This document shows positions 51,230-61,129 of a stretch of DNA of 64,000 nucleotides, piece after piece (the first letter of the stretch is position 1; the number at the start of each line of letters is the position of its first letter). Location of the stretch: positions 186,001-250,000 of the forward strand of contig NZ_FNGS01000002.1 of NCBI RefSeq assembly GCF_900103285.1, given 5' to 3'. The translations under genes were made by a program, and so were the position numbers. The notes beneath the pieces were generated by a model. It saw only the letters and a program-made list of their open reading frames with translations, did not search any database and was not told where the DNA came from. Source of the stretch: Siphonobacter aquaeclarae. Lineage in GTDB: Bacteria > Bacteroidota > Bacteroidia > Cytophagales > Spirosomataceae.

Positions 51230-51963
51230 TTGTTTTCCGCAACGATGTAGATACTGCTGCAAAGATCCGGGTAGACCATACCCAGCTGGAAGCAGCCTTC
51301 CATGTAGGCATCGTCAATAACCCCGAGTTCCAGGGCCTTGTCGAGCTGGAAGTTTGCCAGTCCTTTGAAGAAAATCCCGCCGCGGTGCGCCACTTTCAAC
51401 CCGGCTTCGAGTACGTCTTTTTCAAACGTATCGAGCGAGTACGTAATCCGGTGACCGTGTTTGACATCCGCCGGCGTCAGGGCTGCGTTGTGCGTCAGGT
51501 ACCCCATTTTGACCGCGATCTGCCGGGAGCCGGCGTTAGCGTTGGGGACGATGAGGAACAGACGGCCGGTCGGCGTCAGGAAATTCTTCACACGTGCCAG
51601 AATTTCCACCGGATTGATCAGGTGTTCGAGCACGTGCATGATAAAGATGGCGTCGTATTTTTCGTCCGTTTCGAACGTCTCGAACAGGCCGTTGATAAAC
51701 TTCACTTTGTCACCGACGCGGCTGCGGGTGATGGCGAGGAATTCCTCCGCGGCATCCACAACAGTCAGGTCGTCAAAACGCGCCGAGAGAATGCTGGTAA
51801 ACTCACCATACATACAGCCCAGTTCGAGGGCCTTTCCTTCCCGCATGAACGGCTCGAGCGTGCGCATCATGTAGTGACGCATGCGACGGTCGAACTCGTA
51901 GTCGTCGTAGTTGGTGGCGATTTTGTTCAGATTCTCGTATTCGGTCTGAAGCGTTTGATCCAT
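51226..51963 (-). CDS. Class I SAM-dependent methyltransferase
   Basis: 245 residues with motif I ALELGCMYGEFTSIL and the D/E-loop YDAIFIMHVLEHLINPVEIL. Similar to methyltransferases of glycan clusters that act on sugars or lipid carriers, but the substrate is not given. Translationally coupled to the GNAT gene (ATGA overlap). Confidence 0.85.
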   Translation of the reverse strand: MDQTLQTEYENLNKIATNYDDYEFDRRMRHYMMRTLEPFMREGKALELGCMYGEFTSILSARFDDLTVVDAAEEFLAITRSRVGDKVKFINGLFETFETDEKYDAIFIMHVLEHLINPVEILARVKNFLTPTGRLFLIVPNANAGSRQIAVKMGYLTHNAALTPADVKHGHRITYSLDTFEKDVLEAGLKVAHRGGIFFKGLANFQLDKALELGVIDDAYMEGCFQLGMVYPDLCSSIYIVAENK

Positions 51964-52066
51964 GATCTTGGTTGAATTTGATAAATGGGAAATCCCCTCC
52001 CGCAGGCTGTACCAACGGGAAGGGAGTAAGCAGGCATTAGCCTTTGAACCGGCAAGTTAGGCAAAA

Positions 52067-52873
52067 TTAACCTTGGCCGGGCAGGTAAAGACGTTTTTCC
52101 GGAACCTGGTACCACTCGTCGAGCGAGGCCGGGATACGGGCGTTATAGCCGAGCAATTGCTTCGCAAGGGGCGAAAATTCGCGGTCATAGCCGAAATGAC
52201 GCGGATAATCGAACTGCGGCTTGAAAAAGGGCTTGGTAAACATCGGCGTCAGGCCGCGGCGGATGTCATTCGTTTTGTTGACCCCGGCAGCATGCCAGAC
52301 ATTCGAGTTGAAGAGGACGATACTGCCTTTTTTGGCAATGGCCTGCTTGGCATCTTTGAAGAACTCTTCGTCACTCGGCTTCTCCGCATATTTATGAGAT
52401 CCTCCGAGGAACCAGGTAGCGCCGTTTTCCGCGGTAAAGTCATCGAGCATGACCAGCATGTTGAGCATCAGGTGCAGGTCGCCGCTCCAGGTACGGATGT
52501 CGCGGTGAACGTTCCCGACATACGAAAGCTCCGACTTCAGGTTCATCACACCTCCGAACGAGTTCAGGATGTACGGACCGTTATCGAAATACGCCGTCAG
52601 GTACTCGTGGAGGGGCATTTCTTCGACAAACTTCAGGAACGGGCCTTCGAAAACCACGAGGTGGTGGGAAGTTCCCTCCGTCCGGTTGACTACGTTATTT
52701 TTGATCTGAACCTGACGGCATTTTTCCGTCGCGTCGTCCTGAGCAGCAATCAGTTCCCGGCGGAAATCATCTTCCAGTACTTCGTGGAAAATGACCCATC
52801 CCTTCGTATCCATTTCCTCTCTGAATGTATCTAAATCCATCAATTTCGGCCGGGCTTCTAGTGTATGATCCAT
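52067..52873 (-). CDS. Phytanoyl-CoA dioxygenase family protein
   Basis: 268 residues. Fe(II)/2-oxoglutarate dioxygenase fold: metal triad H123-x-D125 (NVHRDIRTW) and distal H194 (FNSNVWHAAGVNKTNDIRRG). Likely hydroxylates a small molecule or sugar; relatives occur in polysaccharide and natural-product clusters. First gene of the minus-strand unit that reads towards pheA. Confidence 0.88.
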   Translation of the reverse strand: MDHTLEARPKLMDLDTFREEMDTKGWVIFHEVLEDDFRRELIAAQDDATEKCRQVQIKNNVVNRTEGTSHHLVVFEGPFLKFVEEMPLHEYLTAYFDNGPYILNSFGGVMNLKSELSYVGNVHRDIRTWSGDLHLMLNMLVMLDDFTAENGATWFLGGSHKYAEKPSDEEFFKDAKQAIAKKGSIVLFNSNVWHAAGVNKTNDIRRGLTPMFTKPFFKPQFDYPRHFGYDREFSPLAKQLLGYNARIPASLDEWYQVPEKRLYLPGQG

Positions 52874-53218
52874 AACTGACTATTGATTTAAGTTTTCGCA
52901 AAGATAGAGGGGATCGGGAAACAGCATACTGCCGTAAAGTCACCGATTGGAAAAATAAATGTCAGTATCGGGGGTGATGGGGGGAGCGAAAGGCTAAGCG
53001 TTAAGCTGTAAGCGGTAAGCTATAGGCAGTAGGCGCCGGGACTTAAACGGTACGCTGGAAAAAAGTAAAAGTGACAGGCCGGTAAGTGTTAAGTGATAGA
53101 CAGTAAGCGTCGGGAGACTGACGGTACGTTGAAAAAACAAAAGCGACAGACCGGAAAACGATCGCTTCGTCAAAAGCGTCCGTCCCGGCCTGTCGCTTAA
53201 TGCCTATAGCTTATCGCC
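52874..53218. other. Intergenic region with repeats
   Basis: 345 bases with no gene between parE and the dioxygenase gene. A 74-base unit at 53009-53082 is followed by a diverged second copy at 53083-53154 (shared words: TAAG, ACGGTACG, GCGACAG or GTGACAG, CCGG). The promoter of the dioxygenase gene must lie within about 140 bases of 52873, in the left part of this region. Confidence 0.6.
53131..53198 (-). terminator. Terminator of parE, second copy degenerate
   Basis: AAGCGACAGACCGG (53141-53154) pairs with CCGGCCTGTCGCTT (53185-53198) with one mismatch. Read on the minus strand the stem is followed by a T run (plus-strand A run 53131-53140). The left copy of the tandem unit (53009-53082) carries a weaker version of the arm. 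Confidence 0.75.
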
Positions 53219-55117
53219 TTACGCCACTTCCGCTATTTCTTCGGCTTCGTCGCGCTCGACAATCAGGTTATCGATGATGAACTTCTGCCGGTCGGGTGTA
53301 TTCTTACCCATGTAGTAGCTCAGCAGCTTCGGAATGGCCGATTCCTTCTGGAGGATGACCGGTTCGAGCCGCATATCTTCTCCGATGAACTTGCCAAACT
53401 CGTCCGGAGAAATTTCACCAAGGCCTTTGAAACGGGTAATTTCCACTTTTCGGCCGCCGGTCGAAAGCTTCTTAATGGCCGCCTGTTTCTCTTCTTCCGA
53501 ATAACAGTAGATCGTATCCTCGTGCTTTTTCGGATTCCGGACGCGGAACAGCGGCGTTTCGAGGATGTACAGGTGCCCGTTGCGTACCAGATCCGGGAAA
53601 AACTGCAGGAAAAACGTCAGCAGCAGCAGGCGGATGTGCATGCCGTCTACGTCGGCGTCTGTCGCCACCACGATCCGGTTGAAGCGAAGGCCATCCAGCC
53701 CGTCCTCGATATCCAGTGCGTGCTGCAGGAGATTAAACTCTTCGTTTTCGTATACAACCTTCTTCGTCAGTCCGAAACTGTTGAGCGGCTTTCCGCGGAG
53801 GCTGAATACGGCCTGCGTTTGCACATTACGCGATTTGGTAATGGAACCGGAAGCAGAATCCCCTTCGGTGATAAACAAGGTGGTATCCAGACGGTCTTCC
53901 GACTTGGCATCCGGCAGGTGAATGCGGCAGTCGCGCAGCTTCTTGTTGTGAACGCTGGCTTTCTTGGCGCGCTCGTTGGCGAGCTTTTTGATACCGGCAA
54001 TTTCCTTCCGCTCACGTTCCGACTGCTCAATCCGCTTTTTCATCGCCTCCGCAACCGCCGGATTTTTATGGAGGAAGTTATCGAGCTCGGTTTTCAGAAA
54101 GTCGACGACATAGCCGCGGACCGTCGGCGAGCTCGGATCCGGCGCCATATTCACCGAACCCAGTTTTGTTTTGGTCTGGGACTCGAAGACCGGTTCCTGC
54201 ACCCGCAACGAAATCGCGGCGGAGATACTCGACCGGACGTCTTCCGGCGCGTAGTCCTTTTTGAAAAATTCCCGGCAGGTACGAACCAGCGCTTCCTTGA
54301 AAGCGGCGAGGTGGGTACCTCCCATTGTTGTATTCTGCCCGTTGACGAAGGAATAGTACTCTTCCCCGTACTGGTTGCCATGCGTCATCGCGATTTCGAT
54401 ATCCGGCCCCTTGAGGTGGATAATCGGGTAGCGGACCGACTCGGCGTCGGTCTGGCGCTCAAGCAGATCCAGCAATCCACGCTGGGCAACATACTTCTGA
54501 CCGTTGAACTGGAGCGTCAGTCCGGCGTTCAGGTAGGCGTAATTCCAGATTTGCTTTTCGAGGTACTGGGGGATGAAATGATAATTCTTGAAAACGGTAT
54601 TGTCCGGTTCGAAGATGACAATTGTGCCGTTCCGTTCTTTTGTTTCGAGCGTACCTTCCGACTCGGCGACGAGCTCTCCGCGGTTGAACTCGGCCCATTT
54701 GGCCTGTCCGTCGCGCACGGCCTGTACCCGGAAATAGCTGGAAAGTGCGTTGACCGCCTTGGTACCGACGCCGTTGAGCCCGACCGATTTCTGAAACGCG
54801 CCGGAGTCGTATTTACCGCCGGTATTGATCTTCGAGACGACGTCCACCACTTTCCCGAGGGGGATGCCCCGGCCATAATCGCGGACTTCGACACGGTGTT
54901 CGGCGATCTTTACTTCGATCACTTTTCCAAATCCCATCACGTGCTCGTCGATACAGTTGTCGATAACCTCTTTGACGAGGACGTATATACCATCATCAGC
55001 CGAAGATCCGTCTCCGAGCTTCCCGATGTACATCCCCGGACGAAGCCGGATATGTTCTTTCCAGTCAAGCGATCGGATGCTGTCTTCGGTGTATTCAACT
55101 AACTTTTGTTCGGCCAT
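53219..55117 (-). CDS. parE: DNA topoisomerase IV subunit B
   Basis: 632 residues, GyrB/ParE family: GHKL ATPase ([45 protein letters not shown]), transducer domain, TOPRIM domain with EGDSASGS near 420 and DADVDGMH near 505. The length without a GyrB-type insertion and the short C-terminal tail favour ParE. It relieves supercoils and separates daughter chromosomes. It lies alone, divergent from the export operon. Confidence 0.9.
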   Translation of the reverse strand: MAEQKLVEYTEDSIRSLDWKEHIRLRPGMYIGKLGDGSSADDGIYVLVKEVIDNCIDEHVMGFGKVIEVKIAEHRVEVRDYGRGIPLGKVVDVVSKINTGGKYDSGAFQKSVGLNGVGTKAVNALSSYFRVQAVRDGQAKWAEFNRGELVAESEGTLETKERNGTIVIFEPDNTVFKNYHFIPQYLEKQIWNYAYLNAGLTLQFNGQKYVAQRGLLDLLERQTDAESVRYPIIHLKGPDIEIAMTHGNQYGEEYYSFVNGQNTTMGGTHLAAFKEALVRTCREFFKKDYAPEDVRSSISAAISLRVQEPVFESQTKTKLGSVNMAPDPSSPTVRGYVVDFLKTELDNFLHKNPAVAEAMKKRIEQSERERKEIAGIKKLANERAKKASVHNKKLRDCRIHLPDAKSEDRLDTTLFITEGDSASGSITKSRNVQTQAVFSLRGKPLNSFGLTKKVVYENEEFNLLQHALDIEDGLDGLRFNRIVVATDADVDGMHIRLLLLTFFLQFFPDLVRNGHLYILETPLFRVRNPKKHEDTIYCYSEEEKQAAIKKLSTGGRKVEITRFKGLGEISPDEFGKFIGEDMRLEPVILQKESAIPKLLSYYMGKNTPDRQKFIIDNLIVERDEAEEIAEVA

Positions 55118-55399
55118 GAGTCAATTTGTAAGCGGGTCCTTTCGTTCTTCAAAAATAGGATTTGTTCAATTTTAATCACACTCCCAACTCCATTTTAGGC
55201 AAATGTTAATTCTGCAAGCGGTATCCGGAAATTCTAATTTAGTGCTTTACTTTGTGCGCTAATCGAGCTTGGATATACTTACTCCGATCCTTAAAACTAG
55301 CTTTCGACTGTGTTTGATATTGTTCAGCCCTTCCGGAAAAAACTCAATTTTCACCTAAAAAGAATCGAAATGCTGCTTCCCGTTCGGTCCAGTGACCTG

Positions 55400-57814
55400 A
55401 TGAAATCTTTTCTTTTTGAGCGAGCGTCCCGAATCTCTTTCCATTCTGTCATTCTTTTTGTGCTGCTGCTGATGGCCGGTCAGGCCCGGTCGCAGGTCAT
55501 TCCCAATTTCCCGCAGCAGAATACGACCATTCCGCAGACGCAGGCGCCGGTGCCGGGTAATACGACGATCACCGATCAGTCGAAAAACCGCAACGTAGTG
55601 GTAGACGATCCGCGGGCGAAGGCCCGTCAGGACTCTGTCCGCCTGCTTCGCATTCAGGAAGAAGATCCCGAAAAAGCGGTTAAAAAACTGAAAATTTTCG
55701 GTGCTGACATCTTCACCAATAAAAGCCTTGATTTCGTTCCGGTTACCAACATCCCGACGCCGAAAGGATATATTCTCGGCGCAGGGGATCAATTGATTCT
55801 CAACCTGTACGGAACGCAGTTTAAAGACGTCAGCATTACGCAGAAAATTACCCCCGAAGGTACAATTCTGATTCCGCAGGTCGGACCGGTATTCCTGTCT
55901 GGCATGACGATCGAGGCGGCTACCGAACGCCTTTACGGCAAACTGGCGAATATTTACCCGCTTGGCCGGGGCATGGACCTCAGCGTCCGCATCGGGGATA
56001 TCCGCAGTATCCGGATCAACTTCGTCGGCGAAGTAGTCAACCCGGGAACGTTTACCCTGCCTTCGCTCGCGACGGTAATGAATGCGCTTTATTTCTCCGG
56101 CGGCCCGACGGAATCCGGTTCCTTCCGGATGATCAACCTCATCCGCCGGAATAAGTTCGGCCAGGACTCTGTCATTCGCCGGATCGACCTCTATCAATAC
56201 CTCACCAAAGGTCTGCGTATCAACGATATCAGCCTGCGGGACGACGATGTTATTCAGATTCCTCCCTACAAATCCCGCATCGAACTCGTTGCCGGAACCA
56301 AGAAAACCGGCTATTTCGAACTCCTCCCGGGTGAGAACCTGGGCAACCTGCTCGACTATGCCGGCGGTTTCGTGGAAGATGCCTACCGCAATGTTATTAC
56401 AGTTCAGCGGATTACGTCCAACGGCCGCAAGTTCCTTGATGTAGCGGATTCGGAAGTACGGAAGTTTGAAGTCATCAACGGCGACCGTGTCGGTATCAAC
56501 AAGGTGCCCGAGCGTGAACTCAATATGGTGACGATTTCCGGGAGCGTATACATGCCGGGAGCTTACCCGCTGGATCGGAATCCGACGGTCAAAGACCTCG
56601 TCAAGCGTGCGGAAGGTCCGACTCGCGAGGCCTTCCTCGGCCGCGCTTCGCTGTACCGTCAGAAGGATGATATGACGGAAGAGCTGATCTCTGTCAACCT
56701 CGGCCGCATTCTCGAAGGCAAGGATACCAACGTGGTTCTCAAGCCACTTGACCGCCTGGAAATTCTGAATGTAACCAAACTCCGGGAAGGGCTGATCGTC
56801 CGCATTCTCGGGGAGGTCAATAACGTACAGGCCGATACCAACAAAGGTTACTTCCCCTGGTTCGAAGGGATGACCGTGGAAGACCTGATCATCAAAGCCG
56901 GTAACCTGCGTGCGGCGGCGTCTCCGAATCACATCGAAGTAGTCCGCCCGAAACACCTGCTGTCTGACGACCCGAAAGATGTCAACTCGACCCTCGGCGA
57001 ACGGTACAACTTTGGCATCAGCCGGGATCTGCGCCTGACAGAAGACGCGTCCCAGTTCAAGCTTCAGCCGTTTGACATCGTGTACGTCCGGACTTCTCCG
57101 AACTTCGAGGAAAACCAGTCGGTGAAAGTCGAAGGGGAAGTACTCCGTCGCGGAGAATACAGCCTCATCGACCGCGATGAACGTATTTCAGACCTGGTGA
57201 AGCGCGCCGGCGGCCTGACGCTGTACGCGTATGTGGATGGCGCCAGCCTGATCCGCCGCAGCAAGCTCTCCAAAACGGAGATTGACCAGCAGCAGCGTAC
57301 GCTCAATGAGATTTCGGGCAACAACCGCAAGGCTGCCGTGAATGCCGATGTCATTACGAAAGACAAGGAAGAAGCGATTGGTATCGATCTGGCCAAGATT
57401 CTTTCGAAGCCCCATACGGAAATCGACCTGGTACTTCAGGACGGCGACCTGCTCAGCATTCCGAAGCACAACCCGACGATCAAAATCGAAGGAGAAGTAC
57501 AGTTACCGACGACTACCCGGTTTACCCGCGGCGTAGGTCTCGGAGAGTACATCTCGCGGGCGGGCGGCTTTACGTCACGAAGTGTGAAGAAGCGAACCTA
57601 TGTGGTATACGCCAACGGATTTGCGAAGAAGACAAAGCACTTCCTGTTCTTCAATTCCTATCCCGAAGTGAGACCGGGTTCGCGGATCGTGGTTCCGACC
57701 CGTACCGTAGCCGATATTACGTCGGCCCAGATCATCGGCAGTATCGCGCAGGTGGGTGCTGCTCTCGGTGGCCTTGTCAGTATCGTCGCTCTGCTTCGCA
57801 CCTTCAACAATTGA
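55400..57814 (+). CDS. Wza-like polysaccharide export outer-membrane protein
   Basis: 804 residues from the ATG at 55400, which gives the best signal peptide (VILFVLLLMAGQARSQ); earlier in-frame starts at 55370 and 55310 are possible. Following about 80 residues comes a Poly_export domain (about 100-190; PKGYILGAGDQLILNLYG) and several SLBB repeats (for example NFVGEVVNPGTFTLPSLATV, SGSVYMPGAYPLDRNPTVKDLV, VEGEVLRRGEYSLIDRDE, IEGEVQLPTTTRFTRGVGL). The C-terminal hydrophobic helix closes the protein. It forms the export channel of the operon that follows. Confidence 0.88.
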   Translation: MKSFLFERASRISFHSVILFVLLLMAGQARSQVIPNFPQQNTTIPQTQAPVPGNTTITDQSKNRNVVVDDPRAKARQDSVRLLRIQEEDPEKAVKKLKIFGADIFTNKSLDFVPVTNIPTPKGYILGAGDQLILNLYGTQFKDVSITQKITPEGTILIPQVGPVFLSGMTIEAATERLYGKLANIYPLGRGMDLSVRIGDIRSIRINFVGEVVNPGTFTLPSLATVMNALYFSGGPTESGSFRMINLIRRNKFGQDSVIRRIDLYQYLTKGLRINDISLRDDDVIQIPPYKSRIELVAGTKKTGYFELLPGENLGNLLDYAGGFVEDAYRNVITVQRITSNGRKFLDVADSEVRKFEVINGDRVGINKVPERELNMVTISGSVYMPGAYPLDRNPTVKDLVKRAEGPTREAFLGRASLYRQKDDMTEELISVNLGRILEGKDTNVVLKPLDRLEILNVTKLREGLIVRILGEVNNVQADTNKGYFPWFEGMTVEDLIIKAGNLRAAASPNHIEVVRPKHLLSDDPKDVNSTLGERYNFGISRDLRLTEDASQFKLQPFDIVYVRTSPNFEENQSVKVEGEVLRRGEYSLIDRDERISDLVKRAGGLTLYAYVDGASLIRRSKLSKTEIDQQQRTLNEISGNNRKAAVNADVITKDKEEAIGIDLAKILSKPHTEIDLVLQDGDLLSIPKHNPTIKIEGEVQLPTTTRFTRGVGLGEYISRAGGFTSRSVKKRTYVVYANGFAKKTKHFLFFNSYPEVRPGSRIVVPTRTVADITSAQIIGSIAQVGAALGGLVSIVALLRTFNN

Positions 57815-57855
57815 TCTACTGACCCGCGCAACGGGTCACGCAATCGCATAAAGAA

Positions 57856-58971
57856 ATGGTATCCGAAAATCCCAAACCGGTCTTAACTCCCAACGGTGAG
57901 ATTGCCACGCAGGAAGCGGCTCCACCGTTTGATCCCAGAAAAGTCATTCAGTCGATCAAGGGGGTATTTAAAATCCTGATCCGCTACTGGTGGCTGCTCG
58001 TTGTACTCGGTGTACTTGGCGGCTTCCTTGGCTGGCTATATGATCAAGTAAATGCGACGCCCGATCAGTACCAGGCGAAAATTGTTTTCAATCTGGAAAG
58101 TGGCGGCGGGATGTCGAATGAAATGAGTACGCTCGCCAGTGCCTTCGGGATGGGTGGCGCTGCGACCAGTGCCGACATGTTCTCCGGCCCGAACTTCCTG
58201 GCGCTGTTCCGTTCGAAGAAAATCGGGAACCGCGTCATGATGACCCCGATCACCTGGAACGGCCGCACGGATCTCCTTGCTAATTTTTACAAAAACCGGT
58301 CGGGAGCACTTCGTCGGACGAAAAACGAAGAATACCTCGGCAGAAAATTCCGGTTCCCGAATAAGCCGCTGAAAGAGTACTCAACGGTAGAGGTGTCCTA
58401 CCTGAATATGTTTCGGGATTATGCGGCTGCTGACCTGTCAATTGACAATGTAGATAAGAAGTCGAGCTTCATGGAACTGAAGACCAAGACGGATTCCGAC
58501 ACGCTGTCAAAAATTCTGGTGGAAACCTGGCTACAGAAAATGACGGAATTTTACCGGGAAGCAAGGAATCAGAAAACGATGGAACTGCTGACGCTGTATG
58601 TCAACAGGCGGGACTCCGTTCTGACGAAACTGTCGGGTGCGGAACGTAAGCTGGCAGCTTCCCAGGATATGAGCCAATATGTCGTAATGCCCTCCGGACG
58701 CGTTTCCGAGCAGCGGCTCCTCCAGAATACCAACTACCTTCAGGGACTTTACATGGATGCGATCCGGAACATCGACGCACTCCGTACGTCTCTTATCAAG
58801 GATAGCCCGCTGGTGACGATCATTGACGAACCCACCTACCCCATTGACTCCGTTCCGTATCCGTATGGACGGGCGATGAAGATCGGAATCGGGCTGGGTA
58901 TCATTCTGGCCTTAATTTCCATGTTCCTGATCAATACGTATCAGAACATGATGAAAAAACTGAAAGCGTAA
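57856..58971 (+). CDS. Wzz/GumC-like chain-length or co-polymerase protein
   Basis: 371 residues with TM helices at about 45-66 (LLVVLGVLGGFLGWLYDQ) and 343-365 (IGIGLGIILALISMFLI), and a long periplasmic helix region between. Characteristic PPYPxxP-like end is IDEPTYPIDSVPYPYGRAM. There is no tyrosine kinase domain, so it is the GumC-type half. It controls polysaccharide chain length and links to the Wza pore. Its end overlaps the next start by one base (TAATG). Confidence 0.88.
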   Translation: MVSENPKPVLTPNGEIATQEAAPPFDPRKVIQSIKGVFKILIRYWWLLVVLGVLGGFLGWLYDQVNATPDQYQAKIVFNLESGGGMSNEMSTLASAFGMGGAATSADMFSGPNFLALFRSKKIGNRVMMTPITWNGRTDLLANFYKNRSGALRRTKNEEYLGRKFRFPNKPLKEYSTVEVSYLNMFRDYAAADLSIDNVDKKSSFMELKTKTDSDTLSKILVETWLQKMTEFYREARNQKTMELLTLYVNRRDSVLTKLSGAERKLAASQDMSQYVVMPSGRVSEQRLLQNTNYLQGLYMDAIRNIDALRTSLIKDSPLVTIIDEPTYPIDSVPYPYGRAMKIGIGLGIILALISMFLINTYQNMMKKLKA

Positions 58972-59807
58972 TGCAGGAAACGATTATTGAAAACGGCCGG
59001 TCTCAAAAGACCTACTGGTCAGAACTGCTGAAGTCATCCGAGCTGTTCTGGATTCTGGCCAAGCGGGATATTACGGTACGGTACAAGCAGACGGTCCTGG
59101 GTGTGGTATGGAGTATTGTCCGCCCGGTCCTGACGACTGCCGTCCTCTTTTTTGCCTTCGGAAAAGTAGCCAAACTGGAATTCGAACCGGGTGTTCCTTC
59201 CAAGCTGGCGATTTTCGCCGGGGTCTTGTTATGGAATTTCTTTGCCAATTCACTGGCTCAGGTCAGCAGCAGTATTGTTGCAAACTCCAACCTGGTTTCG
59301 AAGGTATACTTTCCGCGGCTGATCCTCCCGACCAGCTCGGTGATGGTTGGCTTCGTGGATTTTCTGGTAGGGTGCAGCCTCTTTCTCCCGCTTTACGGCT
59401 GGTACTTCTACAAGATCGGATTCCATCCCTCATGGCAGTTGCTCTTTACGCCGGTATTTCTGCTGCTGGCCTATCTGGCAGCATTTTCCTTCGGGCTGAT
59501 TCTGGCTGTTATGAACGTCAAATACCGTGACTTTTCCCAGCTGACGCCGTTTATCATTCAGTTTGGCTTTTATGCCTGCCCGGTTGGGTACTCTGTGTTT
59601 ACGCTTCAGAAAGAATGGTGGTACCCGTACTATAACCTGAATCCGGTAGTTGGCCTGATCGACGGATTCCGCTGGTGTCTGCTGGGTGGTTACGCGCCTT
59701 TCCGTTGGGAAAGTTTTATTCCCAGTGTTATTATTATTTTGAGTACTGTTGTACTTTCGATTATCTTTTTCCGTAAGCGCGAAAACGGCTTCGTCGATTA
59801 TATCTGA
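58971..59807 (+). CDS. ABC-2 type polysaccharide export permease
   Basis: 278 residues, about six transmembrane helices, with the ABC-2 signature RYKQTVLGVVWSIVRPV and the QVSSSIVANSNLVSKVYFPRLILP loop. The family (Wzm/KpsM) moves lipid-linked O-antigen or capsule chains across the inner membrane. It is paired with the ATPase at 59876 and follows the co-polymerase directly. Confidence 0.92.
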   Translation: MQETIIENGRSQKTYWSELLKSSELFWILAKRDITVRYKQTVLGVVWSIVRPVLTTAVLFFAFGKVAKLEFEPGVPSKLAIFAGVLLWNFFANSLAQVSSSIVANSNLVSKVYFPRLILPTSSVMVGFVDFLVGCSLFLPLYGWYFYKIGFHPSWQLLFTPVFLLLAYLAAFSFGLILAVMNVKYRDFSQLTPFIIQFGFYACPVGYSVFTLQKEWWYPYYNLNPVVGLIDGFRWCLLGGYAPFRWESFIPSVIIILSTVVLSIIFFRKRENGFVDYI

Positions 59808-59875
59808 TCCGCCGGAAGCCATCTCCCGGAATGCCGGCAGGCAAATCGCCGGAACTTGAGTTGCGATATTCCATT

Positions 59876-61129
59876 ATGAAATCCATACAGGTAGAAAATA
59901 TTAGCAAGAAGTACCTGATCGACCACCAGCGCAAGTACGGTGGACCGGCCGGGTTAAAAGAGTCTCTCCTCTCCGGAATCAAGTCTTTTTTCGGATCCGT
60001 GAAGGAAGAAAAAGCGGAGAAGGAAGAATTCTGGGCCTTACGGGACGTCAGTTTTGATATCGAACAGGGCGATCGCGTAGGGATCGTCGGACACAATGGC
60101 GCCGGGAAATCCACACTGCTGAAAATCCTGAGCCGCATTACCGAACCCACCGAAGGGCGGGTGACCGTACGGGGCCGGATTTCGAGTCTGCTGGAAGTCG
60201 GTACCGGTTTCCACCCCGAGCTTACCGGCCGGGAGAACATCTTCCTCAACGGTTCGATCCTGGGCATGAAGCAGGCGGAAATCCGGAAACACTTCGATGA
60301 AATCGTGGAGTTTGCCGGTATCGAGAAATTTCTAGATACGCCTGTCAAGCGCTACTCTTCCGGGATGTATGTGCGCCTCGGCTTTGCCATCTCGGCGCAC
60401 CTTGAACCCGACATCATGATCATTGACGAGGTACTTGCCGTCGGCGATGCCGAATTCCAGCGCAAGTGTCTCGGAAAGATGAAAGACGTATCCGACTCCG
60501 GCCGGACGATCCTCTTCGTCAGCCATAACCTGACGGCAGTGCAGAGCCTTTGTAACAAGGCCGTTTTCATGCACCGCGGCCAGATGATCGAAATGGGCGA
60601 AACGGGTAACGTGATTGCGGACTACATGTCCAAAATCAATAAAACGAGCCTGTGCCGCGAATGGGACACCCCGGAAAGTGCACCCGGTACCGACCTGGTC
60701 CGTATCCGGAAAGTGGAGCTCGTACCCGATCTCGCGCCGGGACAGAAACGCATTGATGTGCGGACGCCGGTCCGGATCCGTTTCGAATTCTGGAACTATG
60801 TCGACAAAGCGAAGCTGAACCTCAGCCTGCATTTTAATTCGATGACCGGAGAGACGATTTTCAACCTCGCCTCCCCTCAGCTCGATGCCGTACCCGGCCT
60901 GATTTCCGGAGAAGCCGTCCTGCCCGGCAACTTCCTCAATGACGGCACGTACACGATCACGATGATGATCGTCAAGGACGCATCCAGCGTGCTGTACCAC
61001 CTCCAGGAGTCTATTATCTTCGAGATCGAAGACTACCGCGGAGAAATTGCCTGGTATGGCAAGTGGCCGGGTTCGGTTCGTCCCCATTTCCCCTTCACCA
61101 TCGAACAGGCAGAGGAGGTTAACGCATGA
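59876..61129 (+). CDS. Polysaccharide ABC transporter ATPase with Wzt-type C-terminal domain
   Basis: 417 residues from the ATG at 59876. ATPase part: Walker A GHNGAGKST, signature YSSGM, Walker B IMIIDEVLAVGDAE, and SHNLTAVQ. The C-terminal domain of about 140 residues (about 275-415; SLHFNSMTGETIFNL) is the Wzt-type carbohydrate-binding domain that recognises the terminal residue of the chain. Works with the permease at 58971. Its stop overlaps the aminotransferase gene by four bases. Confidence 0.93.
   Translation: MKSIQVENISKKYLIDHQRKYGGPAGLKESLLSGIKSFFGSVKEEKAEKEEFWALRDVSFDIEQGDRVGIVGHNGAGKSTLLKILSRITEPTEGRVTVRGRISSLLEVGTGFHPELTGRENIFLNGSILGMKQAEIRKHFDEIVEFAGIEKFLDTPVKRYSSGMYVRLGFAISAHLEPDIMIIDEVLAVGDAEFQRKCLGKMKDVSDSGRTILFVSHNLTAVQSLCNKAVFMHRGQMIEMGETGNVIADYMSKINKTSLCREWDTPESAPGTDLVRIRKVELVPDLAPGQKRIDVRTPVRIRFEFWNYVDKAKLNLSLHFNSMTGETIFNLASPQLDAVPGLISGEAVLPGNFLNDGTYTITMMIVKDASSVLYHLQESIIFEIEDYRGEIAWYGKWPGSVRPHFPFTIEQAEEVNA

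Noticed and set aside
53522-55102. Long open frame (526 codons) on the plus strand inside parE
   Set aside because: It is an antisense shadow of a conserved topoisomerase gene; no recognisable domain, and GC-rich third positions of the real gene create such frames.
55355-56956. 533-codon minus-strand frame opposite the Wza-like gene
   Set aside because: Antisense of a clear SLBB protein; no signal or domain.
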